DNA from: Phycisphaerales bacterium
GTDB lineage: Bacteria; Planctomycetota; Phycisphaerae; Phycisphaerales; SM1A02
Reading direction: 5' to 3'
DNA: 53,776 nt
Assembly (NCBI GenBank): GCA_014238965.1
Contig: JABAAC010000021.1
Coordinates: 1-53,776 of the forward strand
The number at the start of each line of letters is the position of its first letter. The first letter of the stretch is position 1. Positions 32,198 to 41,008 of the stretch are shown here, one piece after another. The notes below the pieces were generated by a model. That model did not search any database, had not been told where the DNA came from, and was given only the letters and a program-made list of their open reading frames with translations. Position numbers and translations under genes: made by a program.

Positions 32198-35100
32198 CTA
32201 CGTCGTTGTGGATGATGGCCGGCCGAAACCGAACTTGTTTCGCAGCGACTCGACGATGACGTACAGAGTGGGCACGATCAGTAGCGTCACGAATGTCGCC
32301 ACAAGGATGCCGCCAAAGACAGTCGTACCGATCGATTGGCGACTCATTGCACCAGCACCTGTCGCAATGACCAGCGGCAGCACACCAATGCCGAATGACA
32401 AGGCTGTCATCAGAATTGGTCGAAGTCGCAATTGCGCCGCAGTGACAGCAGACTCAACAACGCCGCCGCCAGCATCGCGATGTTGCTTGGCAAACTCGAT
32501 CAACAGAATGGAGTTCTTCGCGGCAAGGCCAATGAGCATGACCAGCCCAATTTGCCCGTAGACATCCAGAGGAATGTCACGCAGCATCAGGAATCCAATT
32601 GCGCCAAGAATGCCTGGTGGAACTGCCATGAGAATGAGCAGTGGCAAGGTCCAACTTTCGTATTGGGCGGCGAGGAATAGGAATACCGCTATCAAGGCAA
32701 GTCCGAAGACGAACGGGGCAAGATTGCCCGCTTCTAATTCTTGGTACGTCAAGCCGGACCATTCATAGCCAATACCTTCAGGCAGCACTCGTTCGCACAC
32801 TGCCTCCATGACCGTGATCGCGGTACCGCTACTGAAGCCCTCGGCCGGCGAACCATTGATGGGAATCGAGTCGTAGATGTTGTAGTGGGGGATGTTATTC
32901 GCGCCCGTGATTCGCTCCACTGACGCAAATGACGACAGCGGCACCATTGTGCCGTCGCGGGTTGGAACTCGAACGTTGAGAATGTCCTCGGGCTCCATGC
33001 GAGACGAAGCCTCGGCTTCGATCATGACTTGATAGACGCGTCCAAAGCGATTGAAGTCATTGATGTAATAGGAGCCAAGCGCTGCCTGGAGCCCTGTGAA
33101 CAGGGAGCCGATGTCAACATTCGATGTCTCAGCAGCCATTCGGTCGATATCCAGAAACAACTGTGGCACGTTGTTTCGGAACGTCGTATAGATCTGCCCG
33201 ATGTACGGCGTTCGCATTGCCGCGCCAATGACCTTCCTTGCAGCATCTGCAAGGGCATCTGTCCCAAGGTTGTTGAGATCCTGCAACCGAAGATCGAAGC
33301 CACCTACGGTGCCCAGTCCTTGAATGGCAGGCGGGTTGATAGCCATGACCATGGCTTCAGGGATTTTCGAAAACTGCCCATTCAAGTTCTCAATGATCTC
33401 GCCAGCACTTTGACCCTTGCCGGTTCGTTCGCCCCATGGCTTAAGGACGGCAACCATGAACCCTGCATTCAATTGGCTCGTGCTGGAAATGAAGTCGTAG
33501 CCTGCAACTTCAATGACATCGACCACTTCAGGGAAGGTCTGGCAGATTGCAAGGACCTTGCTCTCAACCTCAGTGGTTCGCTCGAGCGACGCACCCGACG
33601 GAAGTTGCGATGCGATGAACAGGTAGCCCTGATCTTCATCTGGAACAAATGACGTGGGTGTCATGGAGAGCAACCCGAAGGTCCCCGCTAACACGCCGAG
33701 CAGAATCACAACGGCCAGCCACGAGACTCGGCTTAGCCATTGCACGATTGTGCCATAGCAACGAGTCATCCAATCAATGACAGCATTGACAGGTGCAAAG
33801 ACACGCTCCGCAAGGTTGCCCTCTTTCTTCTTGCGGAGCAGCAATGCGCACATCGCTGGCGTCATAGTCAGGGAGACAACACTTGAGATCAACACCGAAA
33901 ATGCAATGGTCAACGCGAATTGGTTGTAAAGCCGGCCCGTAATACCCGGCATCATGGCCGCTGGCACAAACACCGCTAGAAGCACAAGGGTTGTGGCAAC
34001 AATTGGTCCACGCACTTGCCGCATGCTCTTGGAGGTGATGTCAGCTAACGGTGTATCGTCATCTGCATCTTCAAGCTCTCGCTCGACGTTCTCAACAACC
34101 ACAATTGCGTCGTCCACAACGAGCCCAACTGCAAGAACTAGGCCAAGCAGTGTGAGCATGTTCACACTGAAATCGAATGCGAGCATCGCCGCAAAGGCGC
34201 CAATGATCGACACGGGAATCGCAATCACCGGAATCAGTGTGGCGCGAACCGATTGCAGGAAGATAAAGATGACCAAGACCACCAGGCCAACAGCTTCGAG
34301 AATCGTCCATATAAGGTCTTGGATGGACGCCTTCACGAATGATGTGCCGTCGAAGGTCATCTTCCAGGACATGCCCTCTGGGAAGTCGGATTCCAACCTC
34401 GCCATAGTTTCATTCACACCGTTTGCAACAGTCATTGCATTGGCGGTGGGCAACTGAAAAACACCCAACTCAGCAGCAGGGTGACCATTTTGCTTACTGT
34501 CACTTACATACGTCGCCGCGCCGAGCTCTACTCTTGCAATGTCGCGTAGCCGAACAACTTCGCCGGGGCTTGCTCGAAGAATGATGTTGCCGAATTCTTC
34601 GGCAGTGACCAATCGACCCTTCGTATTGATGGTGAGGTTAAATGCGGGGCTGCCAATGACTGGCGGCTGGCCAACAGAGCCAGCAGCAACTTGCTTGTTT
34701 TGATTTTGTACTGCTGAGGTGACTGTCTCAGTGGAGATTCGGTACGTCGACATCAATCCTAAATCGAGCCAGATGCGCATGGCATATTGGCGAAGTCCGA
34801 AATTCGTTACTTGCCCCACCCCTGTAACACGCTTGAGTGGATCGGTGACGTGAATGTCTGCGTAGTTGCTCAGGAATGCGCTGTCATATCGACCATCGTC
34901 CGAAAGCAATGACACGACCGCCGTCATTGACGTTGACTGTTTGGTGACCGTGATGCCGGTTCGCTGCGTTTCTTCTGGGAGTCGCGCTTCTGCTTGCTGG
35001 ACACGGTTCTGCACGTCGACCGCACCAATATTTTGGTCGTAGCCAACCTCGAACGTTACTTGAATTGTCGATGAACCATTGTTGGTGCTGGATGAGGACA

Positions 35101-35332
35101 TGTAGATCATGCCCTCCACACCATTGATCTGCTCTTCAACAAGTCGTGTGATGACTTCCGACACGGTTGAAGCAGATGCTCCAGAGTACGACGCGGACAC
35201 CGTTACCTGTGGCGGCGTGACTTCTGGGTACTGGGCAATGGGAAGAACACCCATAGCCACCGACCCAGCGAGCATAATGACCAACGACACGACGGTCGCG
35301 AAGATAGGCCGCTTAATAAAGAAGTCGATCAT
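32198..35332 (-). CDS. RND efflux pump, inner membrane transporter (HAE1/AcrB-like)
   Basis: 1044 residues, typical for AcrB/MexB homologues. Proton-driven drug or lipophile export with an adaptor and outer-membrane channel. N-terminus MIDFFIKRPIFATVVSLVIMLAG is classic. The proton relay Asp pair of TM4 is in VGLVVDDAIVVVENV. The GVEGMIYMSS and porter domains and the second membrane half (RLRPILMTALSFGIGVLPL) are complete. Its ATG overlaps the adaptor stop by one base (TAATG). The 98-base gap downstream before ptrB holds no gene. Substrates cannot be read. Confidence 0.95.
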   Translation of the reverse strand: MIDFFIKRPIFATVVSLVIMLAGSVAMGVLPIAQYPEVTPPQVTVSASYSGASASTVSEVITRLVEEQINGVEGMIYMSSSSTNNGSSTIQVTFEVGYDQNIGAVDVQNRVQQAEARLPEETQRTGITVTKQSTSMTAVVSLLSDDGRYDSAFLSNYADIHVTDPLKRVTGVGQVTNFGLRQYAMRIWLDLGLMSTYRISTETVTSAVQNQNKQVAAGSVGQPPVIGSPAFNLTINTKGRLVTAEEFGNIILRASPGEVVRLRDIARVELGAATYVSDSKQNGHPAAELGVFQLPTANAMTVANGVNETMARLESDFPEGMSWKMTFDGTSFVKASIQDLIWTILEAVGLVVLVIFIFLQSVRATLIPVIAIPVSIIGAFAAMLAFDFSVNMLTLLGLVLAVGLVVDDAIVVVENVERELEDADDDTPLADITSKSMRQVRGPIVATTLVLLAVFVPAAMMPGITGRLYNQFALTIAFSVLISSVVSLTMTPAMCALLLRKKKEGNLAERVFAPVNAVIDWMTRCYGTIVQWLSRVSWLAVVILLGVLAGTFGLLSMTPTSFVPDEDQGYLFIASQLPSGASLERTTEVESKVLAICQTFPEVVDVIEVAGYDFISSTSQLNAGFMVAVLKPWGERTGKGQSAGEIIENLNGQFSKIPEAMVMAINPPAIQGLGTVGGFDLRLQDLNNLGTDALADAARKVIGAAMRTPYIGQIYTTFRNNVPQLFLDIDRMAAETSNVDIGSLFTGLQAALGSYYINDFNRFGRVYQVMIEAEASSRMEPEDILNVRVPTRDGTMVPLSSFASVERITGANNIPHYNIYDSIPINGSPAEGFSSGTAITVMEAVCERVLPEGIGYEWSGLTYQELEAGNLAPFVFGLALIAVFLFLAAQYESWTLPLLILMAVPPGILGAIGFLMLRDIPLDVYGQIGLVMLIGLAAKNSILLIEFAKQHRDAGGGVVESAVTAAQLRLRPILMTALSFGIGVLPLVIATGAGAMSRQSIGTTVFGGILVATFVTLLIVPTLYVIVESLRNKFGFGRPSSTTT

Positions 35333-36507
35333 TAGTTGGACTTTGAATCAGGTGTGGCTGATGCAGTTGATTTCGCAGCGGGAGGGCGCGTGCCCGGCGC
35401 CGCGGGCGGTGGCGCTTCGGTGATTTTCGTGCCGTTGAATCGAATTTTGTCGACCCCTTCCACAACAATTCGCTCACCTGTCTTTAGGCCGGACTTGATG
35501 ACGGCCGTTCCGTCTTGTTGCAGTTCAACCCCTACTTTGGTCTGCGTTACTTTGTCATCACTTCCAACGACCCAGACATACAGTTCGGAGGCAACTTGAA
35601 CCAACGCCCCAGATGGAATGGTTAGGGCGTCGTGGAGTATTGACATCGTGATCGTTGCTTCGCAATACTGGCCAGGCAAGAGTCGATAGTCATCATTTGA
35701 GATGTCCGTCCACATACGAATCAGACTTGTGTCTGGATTTGCGGAGTTGTCGATGAATGTCACATCACCTTTCCGAGTCCAACTGGCTTGTCGTGGAATC
35801 GTAATCTCGGCATGTGTTTCTGCCCCAGTGAGACGCTTGGCTAAATACTCAGGGAACTCATTAGCCGATGGCGCAAAGTTGACCCGAATCGGGCTCATTG
35901 TGACCACTGTGCAGAGTGTTGCGTCATTCGTTCCAGGCGTGACGAAGGTGCCAGGGTCAATGGATGTCGCCCCAACACGGCCTGTAATGGGGGAACGAAT
36001 TTCGGTGTATTCCAAGTTCAGATTTGCTTCGACGAGATTAGCCTCGGCGATCATAACGTCGGCTTGTGCGGAGGCTAGGTTTGCTTCAAACTGATTGAAG
36101 TCTTCCGCTGCGACAGCTCCAGTTTGGACCAATGGAGCGTTTCGCTCGACGATAATCGTGGCCAGTTCGGCCTCTGCGATCGCCTTGGCGAGGGCTGCGG
36201 TGGCCGAAGCAACCGCCGCTTCATATTCCTCTTGTTGGATAACAAACAGCAATTCATTTTCTTTGACAACAGCGCCTTGCTTGAAGTTTCGAACTTCAAG
36301 GAAGCCCGCAACACGCACAACAATGTCAACCTTCCATACTGGCGAGGCGATGGCGGGATAGACACGTTTCACCGGAAACGTACCGATCTTGACCGTAGTC
36401 GTGTTGACGGCAACGGCTGGTTCCGCAGCCTTTGGTGGCGTGGATGACTCGCATCCAGCAAGTGCCAAGAGTGTTGGCAAGAGCGAAATAATGAGTAACC
36501 GGCTCAA
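35332..36507 (-). CDS. RND efflux periplasmic adaptor (membrane fusion protein), lipoprotein
   Basis: 391 residues. N-terminus MSRLLIISLLPTLLALAGC is a lipoprotein signal with Cys at 19. The adaptor domains are visible: biotinyl/lipoyl-like VVRVAGFLEVRNFKQGAVVKEN, a coiled-coil hairpin rich in Ala and Glu, and the beta-barrel (TEIRSPITGRVGATSIDPG). The start is a TTG at 36507, overlapping the TGA stop of the outer-membrane gene as TTGA, with AGGA 9 bases upstream. The Gly/Pro/Ala-rich C-terminus (APPPAAPGTRPPAAKS) is low complexity. Confidence 0.93.
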   Translation of the reverse strand: MSRLLIISLLPTLLALAGCESSTPPKAAEPAVAVNTTTVKIGTFPVKRVYPAIASPVWKVDIVVRVAGFLEVRNFKQGAVVKENELLFVIQQEEYEAAVASATAALAKAIAEAELATIIVERNAPLVQTGAVAAEDFNQFEANLASAQADVMIAEANLVEANLNLEYTEIRSPITGRVGATSIDPGTFVTPGTNDATLCTVVTMSPIRVNFAPSANEFPEYLAKRLTGAETHAEITIPRQASWTRKGDVTFIDNSANPDTSLIRMWTDISNDDYRLLPGQYCEATITMSILHDALTIPSGALVQVASELYVWVVGSDDKVTQTKVGVELQQDGTAVIKSGLKTGERIVVEGVDKIRFNGTKITEAPPPAAPGTRPPAAKSTASATPDSKSN

Positions 36508-37961
36508 GATGATTCATCCTCCGATGTCGATGCCAAGTCGGGCATGTCGCCTGGTGTCCAGCCACCACCCAGTGATCGATACAGCGTTACGAGCGATTCG
36601 GCCGCGAGGCCGCGTGACTGTATCAGTACGTCTTCGACCTCCAACAAGAATTCAAGGGCCGAAACGACATCCAATGCGCTGGTTACACCTCGTTCATATT
36701 GCTGGAGAGCGAGGTCGTATACCAATCGTGCATCCGCTGTAGCGATGACGAGTTCATCTCGCTGTTGTGCGGAAAGAGTGAAGCCCACAAGGCTTCCTTC
36801 CACTTCACCAATGGCTTGCAGCATGGTGCTTTCGTATGTGAGTAGTGCTGAACGAGTGATTGCTTTTTGCTGGTTGATCGTTGATCGGACCCGATCACCA
36901 TTGAAGATGTCCCAGGTGATTTGTGGACCAGCCGTGTACGCGTGGCTTGCCCACTGAAACATCTGCTGAAAGCTGGAAGCACCAAATCCGAATTGGCCAG
37001 TGAGGCTCAGTTGTGGGTACAAGCCAGCCGTAGCTTCTCCGATTCCGGCTGTTGCAGCAGCAAGTGACCGCTCTGCCGCCCGAACGTCAGGACGGCGTCG
37101 CAAGAGATCTGCTGGGATACCAATTGAAACGTCGTTTGGCGGAACCGGAATGCGGCCTTTGGAAGTCAGCAGCCCATCAAGGTCACCCGGTGTTGCACCC
37201 AGGAGCAATGCCAAGCTTGCTGTCTCCGATGCCAGTGAGGTTCCAAGTTGGGGTATGACAGCTTCCGCTTCGGCCAAACTGACCCGAGCCCGCAAGAGGG
37301 TTATGGCCGTTGCAGTGCCTCGCTCAACTTGCCCACTGACCAGGTCCACCAATTTTTGTTGGTTCGATATGTTGCGATTGGCCAGAGCCATTCGAGCTTG
37401 CAGAGTTCGAATGGTGATGTAACTCGTGGCTACTTCCGCTCGAATGGTGACTTGTGCAAATCGCCAATCCTCAACCATCGATTGCAGATCACCTTGTGCG
37501 CCTTCGATGGCGCGAGCGATGCGACCAAAGAGGTCAATTTCCCAAGTTGCGCCAATGCCACTGCGCCACGAGTTGTATGGGTTCCCACCAATTGAGAACC
37601 CCGGAATGGTGAAATCTGTCGACGGTGTTCGATTGCGCGTGTAGTTCGCGAGGAGTCCAATATCGGGGTACAACTCGGAACTAGCAATGCCGTACTGGGC
37701 TGCATATTGTTCCACTCGAGCAACTGCGATGCCAAGGTCGTAGTTTGCCTGATCTGCAATGTCGATGAGTAGGTCGAGGGTTGGATCCTCGAACTGCCGC
37801 CACCAGTATTCAGGCTCCTGGGGCGGAGCGGTGGAATCTCCGTCCGCCCAGGCGTACTGATCTGGCAGGGGCATATCTGGAATGGTGTAATTGGGGCCGA
37901 CCTTGCACGCCGTGAGTGCGAGCACCACTACTAGTAGGGGCAGGAAGGCAGGTCGAATCAT
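36504..37961 (-). CDS. RND efflux outer membrane factor (NodT/OprM-type lipoprotein)
   Basis: 485 residues. The N-terminus MIRPAFLPLLVVVLALTAC is a lipoprotein signal, followed by KVGPNYTIPD, the typical start of mature OprM/NodT proteins. The duplicated outer-membrane efflux helices are full length (ELYPDIGLLANYTRNR, AAATAGIGEATAGLYPQLS). It completes a three-gene tripartite pump operon in the order channel, adaptor, pump. ATG 37961 has a weak TACAAC hexamer 6 bases upstream and no Shine-Dalgarno site. Confidence 0.93.
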   Translation of the reverse strand: MIRPAFLPLLVVVLALTACKVGPNYTIPDMPLPDQYAWADGDSTAPPQEPEYWWRQFEDPTLDLLIDIADQANYDLGIAVARVEQYAAQYGIASSELYPDIGLLANYTRNRTPSTDFTIPGFSIGGNPYNSWRSGIGATWEIDLFGRIARAIEGAQGDLQSMVEDWRFAQVTIRAEVATSYITIRTLQARMALANRNISNQQKLVDLVSGQVERGTATAITLLRARVSLAEAEAVIPQLGTSLASETASLALLLGATPGDLDGLLTSKGRIPVPPNDVSIGIPADLLRRRPDVRAAERSLAAATAGIGEATAGLYPQLSLTGQFGFGASSFQQMFQWASHAYTAGPQITWDIFNGDRVRSTINQQKAITRSALLTYESTMLQAIGEVEGSLVGFTLSAQQRDELVIATADARLVYDLALQQYERGVTSALDVVSALEFLLEVEDVLIQSRGLAAESLVTLYRSLGGGWTPGDMPDLASTSEDESS

Positions 37962-38007
37962 TGTCAGGTTGTAGTGCACTGAACGCTGCTGCACAAGGTG
38001 CCAGTAC

Positions 38008-38028
38008 TTGTCCACATTACGTGGATAA
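38008..38028 (-). terminator. Hairpin with the peptidase E stop codon in its loop
   Basis: TTGTCCAC pairs with GTGGATAA (8 bp with one G-T) around the 5-base loop ATTAC, which on the minus strand contains the TAA stop. It lies 47 bases before the RND operon start, so it may isolate that operon from peptidase E. Confidence 0.45.
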
Positions 38029-38736
38029 AATGGCGGCCAGGTTGTCGCCAGCGTTCAACACAATCGGCTCAGTATTTGGTTGGAAAATAGTCGCGGCGCC
38101 GCCAACGAGATTGACATCTTGATTGATGCATTGCAGGAACGCGCCTTCGGATAGCCCAACCACCGGCGCTGTGTTGTGCTGGTGAAACTCGCGAATTCGA
38201 TCCGGACGAGTTTCACCGAAGTGCTCAATAAAGTCGTGGTCAGACTTGACCCAAATGGATCCGGCGTAGTAGTGCGCATTCACTTGAAATGGTACGAGTC
38301 CAATTGCGTTGAATGACTCTGGAAAGACCACTGGCATGTCGTTGGTTGTTTGCATGGTTGGGCAGGCGACATTCGACCCGGCGCTCACGCCCATGTATGG
38401 CACACCGTCGTTGAAGACGCGGCGCTGAATAGACTCAATGACACCACTTCGATGCAACTCGCGAGTCAACAGAAACGTGTTCCCACCGCCGATATAGATG
38501 CCCTGGGCAGCCTCAACAGCAGCGATTGGGTCATCGTGCGTATGAATGCCCTCGAGTATGTACCCCGCGTGTAGGCCTGCCTCAACCATTCTGGATACAT
38601 GGCGGTCGTGGTTCACGGTGGCCCATGGGATGAAGAGAATTCGATCGATGTCGCCGAAGTGGCGGCGCATTTCGTCGCAACACAAGGACCGCCGCTCATC
38701 TGTCCGCATTCCGCCGCTGCCAAGAAGCACATTCAT
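38017..38736 (-). CDS. pepE: Peptidase E-like (family S51) alpha-aspartyl dipeptidase
   Basis: 239 residues. Related to cyanophycinase and peptidase E. The nucleophile Ser is in GVSAGSNVACPT, preceded by IYIGGGNTFLLTRE; the His/Glu-rich part is REFHQHNTAPVVGLSEG. Peptidase E hydrolyses N-terminal Asp dipeptides. ATG 38736 is preferred over ATG 38745 because TACGAT lies 7 bases before it, the family N-terminus (MNVLLGSGG) starts there, and no Shine-Dalgarno site fits the other. It lies between an ABC exporter and the RND operon on the same strand. Confidence 0.86.
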   Translation of the reverse strand: MNVLLGSGGMRTDERRSLCCDEMRRHFGDIDRILFIPWATVNHDRHVSRMVEAGLHAGYILEGIHTHDDPIAAVEAAQGIYIGGGNTFLLTRELHRSGVIESIQRRVFNDGVPYMGVSAGSNVACPTMQTTNDMPVVFPESFNAIGLVPFQVNAHYYAGSIWVKSDHDFIEHFGETRPDRIREFHQHNTAPVVGLSEGAFLQCINQDVNLVGGAATIFQPNTEPIVLNAGDNLAAILST

Positions 38737-38743
38737 GTGCCCC

Positions 38744-38749
38744 ATCGTA
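38744..38749 (-). promoter_or_regulatory. Probable -10 box for a leaderless peptidase E transcript
   Basis: TACGAT is followed by 7 bases and ATG 38736. The same hexamer with the same spacing precedes the porin gene (47746-47751). Confidence 0.45.
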
Positions 38750-38754
38750 AACAC

Positions 38755-39525
38755 TCAGAATGTCCGGCGGCGGAAGATCCAGTCTGCAACAACCAACTCG
38801 GCAATAGTTGCACCAAGGAAAATCGCCACCATGCCCCATGGGGCATGACCCATATGAATGTTCATGAAGGCCCATACGTCGATTGTCTTGAACAAGCTCA
38901 ATTTGTCGAGAGACTGCACGAGATAGAAGGCGAAGTTGAGTAGCACGATGCCGATTAAAATCGTGCCGGCCCGAAACTGATTGGTTGACATGGCTGAAAT
39001 GAGCGTGCACAAGCCACAGAGCATCAACAAAAAGCACGACATGTAGGTGGCCGCAAGAAGTGTCTCGCCCCAGCCCATGTACTCGTTGACACTAGTACTG
39101 AGCCAGATTCCCGTGATGGAAGTCAAAAAGACCGGCACGATGGTGGCCAGTGACAGTACTGAGAATCTCGATAACAACACGTTGCGGCGAGTGATTGGAC
39201 GGGATAGCAGGAATTCAGCAGTTCGCTGATCGGCCTCTCTGGCGATGATGCCACTGCCCATGAAAGCGATCGCAGCGACGCCGAATAGCGAGCACCCTTT
39301 GAACCAATGCTGCACGGCAAAGTAGGGCCAATAGCCTGCTTTGTGCATTTGTGACAGGAGGTCTTGTAGCGCTTCGAAGGGCACGACCTTTGCAATTGCG
39401 GGAATGTTGTCTCGGAACTGTGGCCAGAACATGATGGCAGCGATCATTGCGCCTTCAAGGATGATCACGTACCCCAGTGCGATCCACCAAATGTCTCGAA
39501 AGTATTGGCGCATCAAAATGATCAT
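38755..39525 (-). CDS. ABC-2 type transporter permease
   Basis: 256 residues with about six membrane segments. Typical of ABC-2 permeases: the SGIIAREADQRTAEFLLSRPITRR motif after the second membrane segment. Works with the ATPase of the preceding gene, with which its ATG overlaps as ATGA. Probably exports a lipid, glycan, peptide or ion; the substrate is unknown. Stop codon is 18 bases before peptidase E. Confidence 0.88.
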   Translation of the reverse strand: MIILMRQYFRDIWWIALGYVIILEGAMIAAIMFWPQFRDNIPAIAKVVPFEALQDLLSQMHKAGYWPYFAVQHWFKGCSLFGVAAIAFMGSGIIAREADQRTAEFLLSRPITRRNVLLSRFSVLSLATIVPVFLTSITGIWLSTSVNEYMGWGETLLAATYMSCFLLMLCGLCTLISAMSTNQFRAGTILIGIVLLNFAFYLVQSLDKLSLFKTIDVWAFMNIHMGHAPWGMVAIFLGATIAELVVADWIFRRRTF

Positions 39526-40406
39526 GCACTTGCTCCATCGAGATACAGCGAAGCGAATACTTCCTCCAGCGACTCTGAGCCATCGCGAATGCTCAAGATG
39601 GGCAGCGCGGTCAGTAGAGCAAGGGTGTCCTCTAGGGGGCCTTCACACAGCAAGGTCCACCGATCGGGCCCACCGGACCATGTCCAGCCTTCACCAGTGG
39701 GAAGATCTTCTTTCGCAAACGGCCTTCGCAGGACCAGCGTCAGCATGCGGCCAGTTTCAGCGAACAGTTCGGCAGCATTTCCCTCACGAACCACACTTCC
39801 TTTATGTAGAAACACAATGCGACTACATAACCGTTCAGTGGAAGCTAGATCGTGAGATGAAAACAACACTCCGCTACCCTCATCTGCAGCACATCGCAGA
39901 AGGTCTTCGACGCATCGACGCGCTTCTGGATCAAGCGCCTCCATAGGCTCATCGAGTACCAGCAGAGGGGCTCCAGAGGCAAGGACCTGCGCCAGTAGGA
40001 TTTTGCGCTTCATGCCATGACTGAGATGGCGAACGCGCCTCTCTAGTGGCACCGCGAATAGGTTCAGTAACTCGCGACCGCGATCAAGGTCGGCGGATTT
40101 GTGAAAGGCCAACGCGAACCGAAGCAGATCAAAGGCAGTCATCCGGTGGTAGAGCGCAGTTTCGCTCGGCGCGTATCCAATGCGGCCTCGAGCGTTTAGT
40201 GCATCGGAGACAGCATCGATGCCATCTACCGTGATTGTCCCATGATCCGGCTGGACGATCCCCATGATGCATCGAAGCAGCGTGGACTTCCCGGCACCGT
40301 TAGGGCCAATGAGGCCAACGATACTGCCAGATTGGACATCCATTGAAATGCTCTTAAGCACACAATGATCACCAAATCGTCTGGATAGGTTGCGAATGGA
40401 CAGCAC
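39522..40406 (-). CDS. ABC transporter ATP-binding protein (ABC-2 exporter)
   Basis: 294 residues. Walker A GPNGAGKST, signature LSHGMKRKILLAQ, Walker B LLVLDEPMEALDPEARR, switch His in LFSSHDLAS. The extra C-terminal part (about 80 residues) is typical of the DrrA/CcmA branch. Starts with GTG 40406; TAGGCT lies 7 bases upstream. The sequence CGATAGGCT with 7 bases before GTG is exactly repeated upstream of the MFS gene at 47697. Confidence 0.92.
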   Translation of the reverse strand: MLSIRNLSRRFGDHCVLKSISMDVQSGSIVGLIGPNGAGKSTLLRCIMGIVQPDHGTITVDGIDAVSDALNARGRIGYAPSETALYHRMTAFDLLRFALAFHKSADLDRGRELLNLFAVPLERRVRHLSHGMKRKILLAQVLASGAPLLVLDEPMEALDPEARRCVEDLLRCAADEGSGVLFSSHDLASTERLCSRIVFLHKGSVVREGNAAELFAETGRMLTLVLRRPFAKEDLPTGEGWTWSGGPDRWTLLCEGPLEDTLALLTALPILSIRDGSESLEEVFASLYLDGASA

Positions 40407-40413
40407 ACCGTAG

Positions 40414-40419
40414 AGCCTA
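40414..40419 (-). promoter_or_regulatory. Probable -10 box for a leaderless ABC exporter transcript
   Basis: TAGGCT lies 7 bases before GTG 40406. It is within the 20-base gap between two divergent genes, so the upstream part of this promoter lies inside the tag gene. Confidence 0.48.
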
Positions 40420-40426
40420 TCGAGTC

Positions 40427-41008
40427 ATGGCACGCTGTACTTGGTGTGGGTCCGATCCACAATATGTCGCTTACCACGATGAAGAGTGGGGGGTGTCGGT
40501 GCGTGGCGACATTCCACTGTTCGAGAAACTCATGCTCGATGCATTTCAAAGTGGTCTTTCATGGCTCGTGGTTCTTCGCAAGCGACAAGCGATCACTACT
40601 CGATTGCATCTCAATGATCCTCAGCAGTTGGCACGAATGAATAGTCGATCCATCGACTCTGCAATGCAAGACTCGTCGATCATTCGAAACAAGGCGAAGA
40701 TTGAGGCCTGTGTACACAATGCTCGCATCTTTCTCGATCTTCTCGAGTCAGGCGAATCGTTCAGCACATTGCTCTGGTCACACGTTGGAGAGCAACCGAT
40801 CATCAATCGATGGAACACTCTTAAGCAGGTTCCATCTCGTACAGCAGAGGGGGATGCCATGTCCAAAACGCTCAAAGGCCTGGGCTTCAAGTGGACAGGA
40901 CCAACGGTGTGCTACGCATTCATGCAGGCCACGGGCATGGTGAATGACCACATCACATCCTGCCCACGATGGAGTGAGGTTCAGGAACTGCCCACAGGTG
41001 GTCGCTGA
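40427..41008 (+). CDS. tag: DNA-3-methyladenine glycosylase I
   Basis: 193 residues. Removes 3-methyladenine from alkylated DNA. The zinc-snap residues are present: Cys4 and His17 at the N-terminus (MARCTWCG, YHDEEWG) and His and Cys in NDHITSCPRW at the C-terminus. FEKLMLDAFQSGLSW and the GFKWTGPTVCYAFMQATGMVNDH segment are typical. It is divergent from the ABC ATPase, 20 bases apart, and its end overlaps the convergent amidase gene by 28 bases. The stop lies in a 5-bp hairpin loop (40999-41016). Confidence 0.94.
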   Translation: MARCTWCGSDPQYVAYHDEEWGVSVRGDIPLFEKLMLDAFQSGLSWLVVLRKRQAITTRLHLNDPQQLARMNSRSIDSAMQDSSIIRNKAKIEACVHNARIFLDLLESGESFSTLLWSHVGEQPIINRWNTLKQVPSRTAEGDAMSKTLKGLGFKWTGPTVCYAFMQATGMVNDHITSCPRWSEVQELPTGGR

